This document shows, piece by piece, positions 21,911-32,574 of a stretch of DNA of 39,321 nt (position 1 is its first letter; the number at the start of each line of letters is the position of its first letter). The position numbers and the translations under genes are program-made. Source of the DNA: Apostichopus parvimensis (lineage: Eukaryota; Echinodermata; Holothuroidea; Aspidochirotida; Stichopodidae); assembly GCA_000934455.1 (NCBI GenBank), contig KN886718.1, positions 1-39,321 on the forward strand. Direction: 5' to 3'. The notes under the pieces were generated by a model that was not told the origin of the DNA, did not search any database, and worked only from the letters and a program-made list of their open reading frames with translations.

Positions 21911-23216
21911 TGTTGAACCAGTTACAGTTTCTCAGCATATTGTCGCAGGAAATATTTGTAGCACAAGTGAATTCGTGGATGACGTCGTATATATTGTACA
22001 GTATACATGTGCGGTGATGTAGAATCGTCCACCTACCGTATCATTAATTGGTTAATTAAATAGAGGAAACATGTCAAATTTAATCAAAACTTAAAAGCAA
22101 TGGAATTAAATTCCCGGTAGGTGTTTGTCGGGCCAGAAACAGAATTAAATAAACTGGCTTTATTTGAGCAGTATAGTCTACAGGTGGGCTTCTTTTCCTT
22201 GGCTCTCGTGTAAAATACAGCATTTTCGTATCAAGATACATCTGTTAACAATTAAAAGATATCGTATTTTTAACGATAATTTGTGGTCTATCAAAATTTT
22301 GCAGGCTGCCAGAATCTTTTTTATTTGGTAGTATGTTAGTTACAATTTTAATAACAATACAAATTACTTGACTGAACTACAAGAAATCTGACCATATTCT
22401 GGGTTCAAACTGCTGCTAGAACTTGAAACATTGAATGCTACTAAAAATGCTAGATATTTCATTTCAAAAATTTCATAAAAAAATAACTCAAAATCCTTCA
22501 GTTAAGCAACTATGTTTGATCAATTCGGACTACTAGTCATTTTTTGGGGTTCAGAATTAAGACAAACTGCTCATGGATTGAAAAGCATGAAAGTATAAAT
22601 TTTGACCATTGCTGAGCATTGTTGGTTAATTTAGCATTTATTTGGAAGATTGCTACTTGAGTCTGGCCACCAATTTGTTTCCAAATCTGCTCAGTATTGC
22701 CCAAACTTAAATTTGCAAGTAATCACACAAAGACATTCTCTCAAATTTTCTTCACCAACTGAACTTGTTATCCTAGGACAACGAGTGGTAAGCTCATAAC
22801 TAAGTAAATATTGACCAAATTAGTTTGATCCCCAAAAGTACAGTAGGTTGTTACCCCCAACACTTTTCCTAATAGCATTATTTTAACATCCATGTCCAAC
22901 GATAAAAATTGGAAAAATTTCAAACTTTTTGACTCTTGAAATCTGTTCTCAACTATTTGAAACGTAGAAACCTGCATAGTCATGCTACTGACGTAGATTA
23001 ATTTGTTGTGAGATTTTAATATCGAACAGTTTGGACAAAGTTCATCAAAATCAATTCAGAAAGCCACTGTGTACCTATATTTTGTTGCTGTAGAACCAAT
23101 ATATACACTGAAAGGATGTCTGTAATAATACTCTATGGTCCTCTAAGTCAGCAATATGAGTTGAGGTTTTCTATTTTAATGAAGCTGCTCTCGTGATATC
23201 CTCATTTTAATATGTA
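21911..23216. other. Non-coding stretch, nothing recognised
   Basis: AT-rich unique-looking sequence. The minus-strand frame at 22768-22983 shows no family features. Confidence 0.5.
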
Positions 23217-23236
23217 TGTTTGTTTGTTTGTTTGTA
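23217..23236 (+). repeat. (TTTG)n microsatellite
   Basis: About four and a half TTTG units. Confidence 0.85.
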
Positions 23237-23432
23237 GTACGTATACAATAATTGCAAAATTGTATTGTTATAACAACACTTGAACACGACGAAAATGTTG
23301 TTTTTTCCCACAGAATTATTGGCTATCATTTGAACTCAGTGTTTGCACTTTCATATTCCAACTACAGCAATATAGTAGTAAAGTTTAGGATATTTGTTTG
23401 ATAAATGTTCAGATGGTACATATGTTTTGAAG

Positions 23433-23530
23433 TATTTACTTCGATCCTCGCTTACCTGTCTCCCCACAACCTTAGCACTCTTGTTCTACCATGCCTAGAA
23501 TGAACGGGTAACCTTTTAACACTGTACTCC
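23433..23530 (+). repeat. CTTACCTGTC-family copy
   Basis: TATTTACTTCGATCCTCGCT, TACCTGTCTCCCCACAACCT, TAGCACTCTTGTTCTACCAT and GGTAACCTTTTAACACTGTA follow in family order. It is one of the better-preserved copies. The 102-codon minus-strand frame at 23452-23760 is an accidental frame through it. Confidence 0.8.
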
Positions 23531-24230
23531 TTTTGCCATGTAAAAGCATCCCTTTTACTTTTCAAGAACCTGTAACCATGGCATGAGATCTGTGTATATC
23601 GTATGAGTATGTGTGTATATGTGAGTATATGTTTTGCCACAAAAGTACAAAGTGGAGGGAAGTCTTTCATAAAGCTTAAAAGCTTAACAATGTAGAAGAC
23701 TTCCTTAAGAAAGAAAAAAAAAAGTATGTGAGTTACTTGTCCTGGTAGGTCTTTGAACACAATCTGGCACGAAGGATGGAACCTGTTTATTTGTATAACT
23801 CCTACTCTTGAGAATTACAAAGTTCACCCCATTCCTCTCCTACCAGTCTCCTATACATGGGCACGCTGATCCCGCCTAGCTTACAATCCCACCTACTGAT
23901 CTCACCTAGCTTACAACAAGACTCTAACAGTTTTTCATGGCACCCTCACTGACACCCCCATCCCACCCCCCCCCTTGATTAGTAAACATTTATAAGTATC
24001 AATGTCACAGTTGAAGCTATAACACCCGACGTGTAATCGAACCATTGGCCGTTGTTGAAAGAAATGAGTTTGCTTATTGGCCAACAGTGTAGATAATGAC
24101 ATCTAATGGTCATTAGTGTTGTAATAGCGATGATATATGCTAGAAACTCAAATAATGGTCACTCATGTACAACTTTCAATAGCCGGTCTGTTTCCTGCAA
24201 CCCTCGTAGCATTCTTCCTCTCTGAGACAT
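23531..24230. other. Non-coding stretch with a possible CCAAT pair
   Basis: ATTGG (inverted CCAAT) occurs at 24044-24048 and 24076-24080, 32 bp apart, in a GC-richer patch (24020-24090) just after a C-rich run near 23960-23975. A possible diverged CTTACCTGTC-family segment lies near 23826-23860. I see no gene. Confidence 0.35.
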
Positions 24231-24458
24231 TTAACTTGGACTTTCTCTTTCTCTTCTGTAATCTGTCAATATCTTTGTCAAATTAAATCTTCTTTCTTTT
24301 TGTATTTTTCTTAATGGTCACTATAGCCTCGTTAACAGTATTTCTATTTCTAGTGCCCTTCATATTGTGCTACAGTAAGTCTCTACTGTACTGTGTTTTA
24401 TGTTTTCTTCTAAACGATAATATGAGAAATAAATTTGTATTGAATAGAATTGAATTAT
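24231..24458 (+). mobile_element. Possible LINE 3'-end relic
   Basis: A T-rich, non-coding segment ends in GAGAAATAAATTTGTATTGA followed by ATAGAATTGAATT. A polyadenylation-like AATAAA followed by short TTGAAT-type repeats is a common 3' end of non-LTR retrotransposons in invertebrates. No coding sequence or target-site duplication is visible, so it is tentative. Confidence 0.3.
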
Positions 24459-24917
24459 TAATATAATCGTCTACTTGAATACTCCTCGATGGCTGAAAAT
24501 AATTAGGAGAATCAAAACCTTCCAGAAACTACTTTAAATAATTTTTCGTAATTTTCTAGCGTGCTTCAAATGTGAGGCCAATTAATGCTGATGATATTTA
24601 AGTGACATGGCTTGTCATAGTCAGTGAGCTATCAATGTAGATGGATCTTATATGATATTAACTAGATGACTATAATAATGAAAACCAGTGGGGTCGATGG
24701 AGACAATTAGAATAAGATTTGAATACCTAATTTGCATAACAGCTCTTTCAAGGTAGTCTCAGTCATCCTGATAATGTAGCACTGTCAAGCAGAGTACATA
24801 GTTAGTATATAAACTTGTATTCTAGCATAGTTACAGTACCTGTGTGTGGGTACTCAACTTAATGGATTAATTTGTACTCATATAATAAATAGAAGCACAG
24901 GAACTGGTGCATGTACT

Positions 24918-25256
24918 CAGGGACGAAGCCGGGGGGGGGGGGACAATGGGATGGCATACCCCCCTTTGAGTACCCCAAAAAATAACATTTAACTAAAAGC
25001 AGGAAATGTCATTAAAGCCTCTTTTTAGGTTGAAGGAAGCTAAGTAACCCTTCTCAATCTTTGCCCAGAAAGTTTGTCTGCTACGTAATACAATGCTCTT
25101 ATTATTGTTTATTTCCTGCAACGTGGGAGGCATTTTGGACAAAAATTTTCTTTGTACATCATGGCACTCCATTAAGTGTAATAATGCTCCCTTTGTGAGA
25201 AGTACCCCTTTAAAATTCTGCTCCCACCCCCTCTCAAATTTCTGACTACGTTCCTG
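24918..25256. mobile_element. hAT-like non-autonomous DNA transposon, 339 bp
   Basis: The left terminus is CAGGGACGAAGCC and the right terminus, read from the other strand, is CAGGAACGTAGTC (10 of 13 bases match). The flanks are 8-bp direct repeats CATGTACT (24910-24917) and CATTTACT (25257-25264) with one mismatch. An 8-bp duplication together with CAGGG/CAGG-A termini is the signature of the hAT superfamily. The subterminal sequence is G-rich, including a 13-base G run at about 24930-24942, and the right end is C-rich on the plus strand. The minus-strand frame at 24993-25259 (88 codons, starts MQERSQKFERGWEQNFKGVL) is a by-product of the element: it has no transposase motif. The element must have been mobilised by a transposase supplied elsewhere. 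Confidence 0.75.
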
Positions 25257-25264
25257 CATTTACT

Positions 25265-26224
25265 CATACTTATAACCTTGTACTTATACTCACACCAAGG
25301 GGAAAAAAACGCTACTCGTAAGGGTTACTTAGGCTGTTGTACTCTTAGTACAAGTCTGCTGTCAAGTCTAAATTATAAAAAAGAAAATGTGGCAAAGAGG
25401 AGTGGCATATTCCCCCCATCCCTCCCCACTACCCTCCTCCTTGCCCCTTAGAGTCCTTTGGAATTAAGGCTGTACATTTGTTTATTCCTAGTTAGCTCTT
25501 TTCTGGCTTATACTCTGCCTAAGCAGGCCACCATGTACCTCAGTACACATAACATTAATTGACAAACTTGTCTGTATAATTGGGAAAATATACTGTATGA
25601 AAGAAGAAGGTCCTTGACTCAATCTGCTTGGAGCTACCCCCTCTGCACCTCATGGTATCACATGTCACCCTTTAATACTGCAATTAAATTTTCCTGTTAA
25701 TGTGGCACGTTTTACAGTATCTCTACAGTCCCTTTAAGTGTATGTACCAATTCAGCTACAAAATTAATCACTTTTACCATGATAGAACAGTACAATAAAC
25801 TATACACGTTCATTACATTGGACAATATTTCATTTGTAACCAGCCAAGGGAAAGTACTGTAAACTTAAAATATAAAGGAAAATTAAAAACAAAATTCAAG
25901 TCTACGAAAGTGAAAGACATAAAACATTTCCTACGGAAAGTAATGAAATAACTTGTCAAACAATGCTCACAGTTCGTGACTGAAGTATAAGCTTGTATAT
26001 CTAGATATACGTAGATTCACCTTCAGTTCACAAACATTGAAGCCGTAAAACATGATCACTCCGTGCGTATTTATGCACACCCCCTCTTCTGCAAAGTGGA
26101 ATAATCTAAGACTCGTTGACACGATGTATCACTCATTTTCCCAAAGAAATCCCATTCCTTTTTGGTAAACGAAAGAACATTGTGTTGTATTGCTGTATGG
26201 ATGTGCTCCTAATTAGGGTTTTTG
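25265..26224. other. Non-coding stretch, nothing recognised
   Basis: C-rich patch at 25410-25445; otherwise AT-rich unique-looking sequence. Confidence 0.5.
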
Positions 26225-26325
26225 CTGGCTGGCTGGCTGGCTGTATGCATGCATGGTGAGAGTTTGCAGCGAGAGCGGGTACGTAGTCGTGGTGATCAAG
26301 GAGCAGGTGTGTTCCGTTTCTACTC
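26133..26325 (-). other. Short minus-strand open frame, unrecognised
   Basis: From an ATG (GAAGAAGATGGAG on the minus strand, around 26330) the frame runs MERSRNGTHLLLDHHDYVPA onward for about 65 residues, crossing the GGCT microsatellite at 26225-26242. The first half is GC-richer with varied codons and might be a first coding exon. I do not recognise it and no donor site in the right place is evident. Confidence 0.12.
26225..26242 (+). repeat. (GGCT)4 microsatellite
   Basis: CTGG units followed by a TGCATGCATG palindromic run. Confidence 0.9.
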
Positions 26326-26556
26326 CGCTCCATCTTCTTCACTAACAACTACACAATCCAGCAGGATCTGTTAATCGTAGGATATTATATACACATCAAT
26401 GTAACAAGTGGATTTTTTCATAGAACAATATAATCGCCTCCTGTTGAATGGCACTTTAAGAGCACCAGTAAGTAAATTTGTTGCACTATTTCATAATGGT
26501 TACTGCTTGTTTTATGTTGTAAGTTTTCGTGTATTTGAATGCTCTTAGCTCGTTAA

Positions 26557-26577
26557 TTTTTTTTTTTTTTTTTTTTT
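26557..26577 (+). repeat. 21-base T run
   Basis: Uninterrupted T homopolymer. Could be the reverse-complement A tail of a minus-strand retroelement, but no element body or target-site duplication is visible. Confidence 0.9.
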
Positions 26578-27707
26578 GGCAGCACATATATCTCTTCAGT
26601 ATTAACCTTGGAAAATGAGTTTTATGTACTTTGAATTGTCCATTGTAAGATTTATGTTGTATATCTTGATAGTTTTATGTACAGAACATTAAGACAGAGA
26701 GAGAGGTGGAGAGAGAGGGGAAAAATCACACCTTTCTCTTCTCTTGTGTTGGAAACATGGATTCTATAAATATTGTAGGCATTTGTCTAATTGCTTTCTT
26801 TTTCCTTGTTTTTTTTTTCATTACTTCTATCTCGTTGCAGATGTGATGCTCATAGCGCAATCTTTTAATTGACCTTCAGATTTTTATTTTTACAAAAGTA
26901 CCATTGAAGCTATTTTTATTTTACTATTTTTATTATTATTATGATTTTATTCTTCATTTTGTGTCTCCCTGAAGATGTACTGCTGTAGGTTGCAAGACAT
27001 TAAATTCAACTTTTTAATATTTTTTTAATATATATTTTTTGTATGAGGAAATAAAGTAAGCAATTTCAGTTATTAGTCCAGGCTTAGTGATTTATGTCTC
27101 AAACATATACTTTCATTATTAATATTATTATTATTATTGTGCTCTTCTTTGGTTATCGTTGAAGCATGTTCATATTAAAACTTTTTATGCGTTAAAATTT
27201 ACCCAGCTTTACGAGGGCATAAATACGTAGATATACATCTGGCAGGTAGATTGTACCAGGTGCTGTTAGAATTATGCAAGTAACCTGCTAAATTTATCCA
27301 AAGATTGAACTCATCCTGTTTATAATCAAGGTTTTTCGAACAAAATAGCTGCATTCATTCTTGATTTACATAGAGATGTTTCAAAATTTGTATTTTTAGT
27401 TTTGGGTGTAAAATTTGTCATACTGGCTAAGGGTATTTTATTCACTCAATTCAACATATAATTGTACATGGAAAGTCCAACAAATTTAATTTTTGAAGTT
27501 TAACTTCATCCATCCTGGAGCATTTTTGGTGAATTAAAGTTGGTGCAGCTAATGTTTTCAGTAACCTCACCTTTCCCTTTAATGGTTGAGAACAAAAACA
27601 TGATGAAAAATGTTATAGAAAAAAACTTCTATAGGTGAATGGAGTAATTTTGAAATATTTAAGATATTGTTCCTTTTCTTTTTGCATTAGTGTCACCAGA
27701 TTGTGAT
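26578..27707. other. Non-coding stretch, very AT-rich
   Basis: GA-rich tract at about 26694-26720, TTA repeats at 26926-26942 and 27115-27138, and long T-rich segments. TCTTTGGTTATC at about 27144 resembles the start of miR-9 but has no hairpin partner. I see no gene. Confidence 0.55.
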
Positions 27708-27930
27708 AATTCACTTGGCTCCTCACTTACCTGTCTCTTAACAACATAAGCACTCACATTTACCTACAGCCTATGATATTGGTAACAATTTAGCACAGTG
27801 CCCTCTCGATCCCACTTTTGGGGACACCGCCAACTTCCACCTTTCCCCCGGTGCATTTTCACCCCATTCTACCTACAGCAGGTTACAATTGGTAATTTTG
27901 GTTTCACTGCATTCTGACACCTTCTTGTCA
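27708..27930 (+). repeat. CTTACCTGTC-family copy with a partial second copy
   Basis: TTCACTTGGCTCCTCACTTA, CCTGTCTCTTAACAACATAA and ATTTACCTACAGCCTATGAT, then GGTAACAATTTAGCACAGTG and CCCTCTCG follow in family order. A second, partial run (TTCACCCCATTCTACCTACA, GGTAATTTTGGTTTCACTGC, GTCCTCTCG) at about 27855-27945 repeats the second half. It is a more diverged copy. Confidence 0.6.
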
Positions 27931-27945
27931 ATGTCCTCTCGTTTC

Positions 27946-29675
27946 TAACTTAAAGGGGGGAAGACTCGCGCACAACGAAACGTCTGATGCCGGTAATCTG
28001 AACTAGTTTCGAATGAGGTGTAACAGAAGTGTTAGACACCACCATCAATCCCAGAAAATATAAACACAGCTTGCTACCGTCCGTAATTAGACACTAGTGT
28101 ACAGTCAGTACATACAGCTGCAGTCAATACCCACAGCACAGTGTACAAACAATACAGCGATGGACATCTCATGTCCAGCTAAAGATAACAAGATATCACG
28201 TTTCATTACTGTCTGCATTTCGTAGCGACAAGAAGAAAACTTCACTTGCAAGCAACGGAAAGTTAACATTTTCAGAGGGCGGCACGCGGCTTGGGGAGAG
28301 TCTTGAATGCCTTTAATGTCTTTGAAGTTTTCGCCTAAGATCCGCCTACTTTCACAATACTAGCACTGCATAAGTGAAGATTGCAAACACAACCAAGCAG
28401 AAAACATTTTGTGTTCAGTTTGAGTATTTTGTGTGATGGAAGACACTTTTAATGCATCTTTAATGTTAAAAGGAACTGTGTCAGCTTCATCTCAATGAAA
28501 AAAAAAAAAAAACTATGATAAGACAGCATTTTCCTTCGATTATTAGGATTTGTCTTGTATTAAACTGTTTCTATAGTAACAACTTTTCTTGGAAATTTGT
28601 TTTGTTGGTTTCTTTCAGCATCCATCGGTGTCATTTGGTTTAATATATTTTTAATAGGCTATAATCGTTGACTTCAGCTAGTTAGATCCGCATTTAGAAT
28701 CAGAATCAGAACAAATACCTCGGTCTTTGTGACATCAGCATATATTGCACTGTACCGACAGTGTAGGTTTCATTATCAAATACAGGCTGTTTGGATAGTG
28801 TGTGATGTTCTTTCATTCTAGGCATAAAAGTCCCGTTAGCTTTCAAACGCTCCTTGTGAGTCCTGTCAGTTTTTCAATCCACAGTTTGTTCATATTGACA
28901 TTAAGCTAGTATTCTACATGACAGTAACCTGAGTGTTTAAGTTCATGTTTAGAATGACGTTAATAGTCAAACACTTACTTAACTCGCTGTCGTAAATGTT
29001 AAGCAAGAGTTAAAAGAAGATGAAGGGAAAAAATTTTAGTGGGTCCATATACAGACAGTCGTCGGATAGATTGGTCCGTCAGTAATTATTGAACGTGTCT
29101 CTGTGGACTTTGTGAAGATTCCTATTTTCACATGTACGTGAAATCTGTTTATTTCATTAACAGAGCAACAGATAGATTCCTAAAATGTGTGACTTGATTC
29201 ATAGCGTTACATTTGACAATTTTTGCTGCTGTCGTGCAAATCCATCGTCACGGTACATGTGACGTAGTTTGCATAGTATCGTCTTACAGTCTGGATGTAT
29301 TTATCCCCTTTTCAACCCTCCCCCCCCCCCTCCACACAAGATGGATGTAACGTGGCAAGGCGCAATGTCTATCCAGCCTTCATACTCTGTCTATAATTAC
29401 CGAAAGCTGTCTACGAGGGGATTAAAGCTTTAGGACGTACCTGCCAAATCTGTCATTCAAGCTTTCAGAGTGTGTTATTCTCAGAGAAAACCAAGACTTG
29501 CAACAAATCCAGACAATTAGGTGTCAAAACTAGCTCTCCCCCTTCTTTTTTTTTAAAGAATGATTATACGGAACATTGTACGTCAGTGTCATTTTGATAA
29601 TTGGATATGCCTAGTGGGTTCTGAGCAGTTGGAAGAAGCTCATGAATGAGACTAAGCTTTCATTATATACACTGT
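27946..29675. other. Non-coding stretch, partly GC-richer
   Basis: The part at 27955-28350 has more CpG and balanced composition. An acceptor-like TAACATTTTCAG at 28275 is followed by a 20-codon open segment ending in TAA, which is too short to call. A 15-base A run lies at 28498-28512 and a C run at about 29322-29333. No gene recognised. Confidence 0.45.
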
Positions 29676-29733
29676 AGGAGAGACAGATCCAATCGGCATC
29701 GTATAGGAGAGACAGATCCAATCGGCATCGTAT
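29676..29733 (+). repeat. Perfect 29-bp tandem duplication
   Basis: AGGAGAGACAGATCCAATCG followed by GCATCGTAT occurs twice head to tail (29676-29704 and 29705-29733) with no mismatch, so the event is recent. Confidence 0.97.
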
Positions 29734-30863
29734 TTAGACTTGTTCAAGTCATCATTCTGTTGTGCGAAGCAACATTTTGAGATTTGTCTTTAGCTGTTTT
29801 GAGGATGCAGTTATTCATCTCAAGTGTCTCTGTCTCAGAGACCAAAAGCGATGGTTAGGTTGAATAACCGTTACTTTCACATCTTCAAGCAGCTTGTTGT
29901 CCAATTGAAATTTGTTAGTTCTTTGCTATATTTCTGCTGTGTCTGTTAATTTTCCTTTTAATCCGATTGGGTTTCAAAGATACTTTCAAACGTGTTAAGC
30001 TGGGGTCATCAATTAGTTTTCTAAGAGGGCCATCTGGAGTGAAACATTGGTTTATAGGCAAGGGGCCAGACTCTAGAGACATAATCTCACAGTACCTAGA
30101 TTGAACAAAGTGCAGGGTATAGGCATGCAGATAGGCTGCTTAGGCCTAAGCTTAGAACCCACATACCCTGTGTTAGGCTAGACTGAAATCTTTCATTAGC
30201 CATATGGGCCTGTGGCTTGTTGCCTATGGAGAACTCATGCTATACATAAAACTTTTAAGAAATATCTGACACATAGATCTTTTTATTTTAATAACAATTG
30301 TAAAGTTTAGAATCATAATGGCATACACAAACTTGTGTATGATGTGGTTGCCCACATGAAGTAATGTAGCCTATTGTTTTTGATGGAGGTCAAAGGTCAG
30401 CAGAGGTTAGCAGAATTTTGACAACCTGGGTAAAATACAATACTCTATCTTCAAGAAGGGAAAATTTGAGCAACATGTCAGATTCTTGAACGTATCGAGT
30501 TATCGACAAAGTATGTCATGGATAACCTCAAAAGTACTTTCATATTCTGGAATTAAATTTCTGTTTCAGTTTTTGACATTGATTTCCACTTTCAGTTATT
30601 TAATCATAAACATAGTACAATGCTCAACATTGGTTTATAATTCATTATGCATGATTTGTCAATGATTGCTATTGAGATTAATCATTTATTGTGTGGTACT
30701 CTATATAGTATATAACTCAATCATTTTTCCTCGAAAATGTCAGCAATGGTTGTAAACTTGAGTATGAGCGAGCCTACTGTTAATAAACAGTAGATATACA
30801 TAGTGTGTGTGGTTTCATAATGATTTCATAGTGAAATTCATAATGATTAGTCCTTTTCCTTAG
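29734..30863. other. Non-coding stretch with overlapping palindromes and a DR1-like motif
   Basis: GCTTAGGCCTAAGC, a perfect 14-bp palindrome, lies at 30138-30151 and overlaps CTAAGCTTAG at 30146-30155. A perfect DR1-type word AGGTCAAAGGTCA lies at 30387-30399. No gene recognised. Confidence 0.5.
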
Positions 30864-30921
30864 AGGGGTGGGGGAGTGGGGGGGGGGGAGGAATAGGTGG
30901 AGGAGGAGGAGGGATGGCGGG
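30864..30921 (+). other. G-rich tract, quadruplex-prone
   Basis: Runs of 4, 5 and 11 or more G within about 30 bases, followed by GGAGGAGGAGG. It meets the simple quadruplex rule on the plus strand. Confidence 0.65.
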
Positions 30922-31175
30922 TGTGGGAAGTTGACAGCTTGAGATTAGAATTGAAAGTACTGTAAATGGTGGAGTTACATTGGACTCTTTATTACAACTC
31001 GTTAGAGTTTTCTTGCACTAGATTGAACCCTTTCAAAAAATCTGGAGAATTTTAAAACTGAACATGTGATGATTTATTTTCACAGAGGTCATGAAGTTCC
31101 TGACAAGTTCGACTATCGATCTAAACGACAAATATTATTTTTCAGTCTTGACATATATATATATATATTTATCTC

Positions 31176-31535
31176 ATGGCTGAATGGCTTCATGTAAAAT
31201 TGGCATCGATTCTGAAACAGGACAACGTTTTGTTAGGTGTTGATATCTATAGTTTGGCATTTTGTAAGCGACTTCCCACAACACCTGTCCAGTTTTCAGT
31301 GTTTGTCTGGGCAGTCTACTTCTCATCTGAGGTTTTACCAGCATGTGCAGGATACATATACTGTACTGCCTGTTGTTTGCAAAATGCACAACAAATATAT
31401 ATTAGCTTGTTAACATGTATATTATCAAGTACTTTATTCAATGCATGGTTGATTCGTCGGTTATCGACGACAGCAAAAAAATTGTCTCATTATACTGTTT
31501 GCATAATCCTTGTGTATTTAGTGCTACATGAGTGA
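31176..31535 (+). other. 119-codon open frame, doubtful
   Basis: It starts at an ATG (MAEWLHVKLASILKQ...) and ends at TGA. It is rich in hydrophobic residues and Cys, with membrane-like stretches near residues 45-60 and 80-95. A minus-strand frame (31174-31389) overlaps it almost fully. I recognise no domain. It starts directly after an (AT)n tract at about 31153-31167, which is not promoter evidence. Frames of this length are expected about once by chance here, so I do not call a gene. Confidence 0.15.
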
Positions 31536-31586
31536 GTTAACAAATGGAAGCACTATTATAGGGATGCATAAATCTCATAAGCCAAG

Positions 31587-31715
31587 ATGAATGAGTCGAA
31601 AACGTTAAGCAAACAAAGCTGGGAGAGGATGCGCTGCTTTGACCCGTACAGTCACGAGCGGTCTGATTACGATTTCCGTTTACTGTCACAGATTTGTGAC
31701 AGAGAGACACTTTAG
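31587..31715 (+). other. 42-codon small open frame in a GC-richer patch
   Basis: It runs from an ATG to TAG: MNESKTLSKQSWERMRCFDP, then YSHERSDYDFRLLSQICDRE and TL. Codons are varied and the patch (31585-31790) is GC-richer than its surroundings. An in-frame TAA lies three codons upstream. It could be a small ORF, part of an exon, or chance. It includes the perfect palindrome CTGTCACA-GATT-TGTGACAG at 31683-31702. Confidence 0.18.
31683..31702. repeat. Perfect inverted repeat, 8-bp arms
   Basis: CTGTCACA, a 4-base spacer GATT, TGTGACAG. It could be a dimeric factor site or a small hairpin. Confidence 0.7.
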
Positions 31716-31802
31716 AAACTGAAATATTCAGCGGGTTGGGCTGGTTCGGTATGAATCATATCTGTGGCCAGGTTACTAAGTCAAGGACTGAGTGTTTCGA
31801 TT

Positions 31803-32362
31803 CCCTGTCATTTATAGCAAAACGAAGAACCGAAAATTATAAACAAAAGTAAACAGAGAACTCTACTCTGTTGAAATTTTTGTTTCTAGTGATCAATAAA
31901 ATAAATGAGTAACCAAAGACTGATTGAGAAAATTTATTTCTGGATATTGATAAACAGTTTTCTGCCTTTTTTTTTTAAACCAACAGGGAATGATTTTTGT
32001 TTGATTTAACAGCTCTTTTTTTCTTGAATAAAATTGTGGAAATTAATTGGCTTTGACATATTACCAATCTACAGTAGTACTGTATGTGGTAATAAAGTGA
32101 AGGAAGTATGTACAAGATAGACATTCAAGTTCATATTGCCTCCTTTTACTGTCTTTGGCTCATACCATTATCTTTGGAGGTAGACCAGAGAGACATAAAG
32201 TTTCAATCTAACAGAAAGTTCTGCACCCTATCATATAACTTACTGTCTTAATGTGATGACTTTATTGTTGGTTGCAGTGGCTCTGAAATTTGTTTACATA
32301 TTTCCTAATTTTTAATAAATGTAAGCATTTTTAATGATTTGTGTTTCCCTTTTACCTTTCAG
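31803..32362. other. Non-coding stretch, nothing recognised
   Basis: AT-rich. It ends in the pyrimidine-rich tract TTTCCCTTTTACCTTTCAG at 32344-32362. Confidence 0.5.
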
Positions 32363-32421
32363 GTGATGTCACTTTTATGAACGAGATACCATTGACTCTT
32401 TTGTGATGTTATTTTGCATGG
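32363..32421 (+). other. Candidate 59-nt exon between strong splice-like signals
   Basis: The acceptor tract TTTCCCTTTTACCTTTCAG ends at 32362 and the donor ATGG|GTAAGA begins at 32422. Both match vertebrate-like consensus well. All frames have a stop inside; one gives DVTFMNEIPLTLL then TGA. So if it is an exon it is either untranslated or terminal-coding. Confidence 0.2.
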
Positions 32422-32574
32422 GTAAGAACTACTAGCATTTTTTAATTTGTGATTGTTTTTCAGTGGAAGCAGGCCTGTGGGAATTTACAGAGGTACAGTA
32501 TACAGGCACCACATTGAGCATATTTAACCAGAAAATTAGTCTGTACTTGTGACAAATAATGAGGCATTCATAGC

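Noticed and set aside
23452-23760. 102-codon minus-strand frame
   Set aside because: It starts in unique sequence but ends inside a CTTACCTGTC-family copy, and has no recognisable motif.
24993-25259. 88-codon minus-strand frame resembling a protein
   Set aside because: It lies wholly inside the hAT-like element and has no transposase motif.
26557-26577. Poly-T as the tail of a minus-strand retroposed gene
   Set aside because: No gene-like body, no target-site duplication and no polyadenylation signal at the right place were visible.
27140-27160. TCTTTGGTTATC resembling mature miR-9
   Set aside because: Only 12 bases match and no complementary arm able to form a hairpin is visible within 80 bases on either side.
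31763-31811. Possible tRNA-like promoter (TGTTTCGATTCCCTG)
   Set aside because: The B-box likeness is imperfect, no convincing A box lies at the right distance, and no cloverleaf can be drawn.
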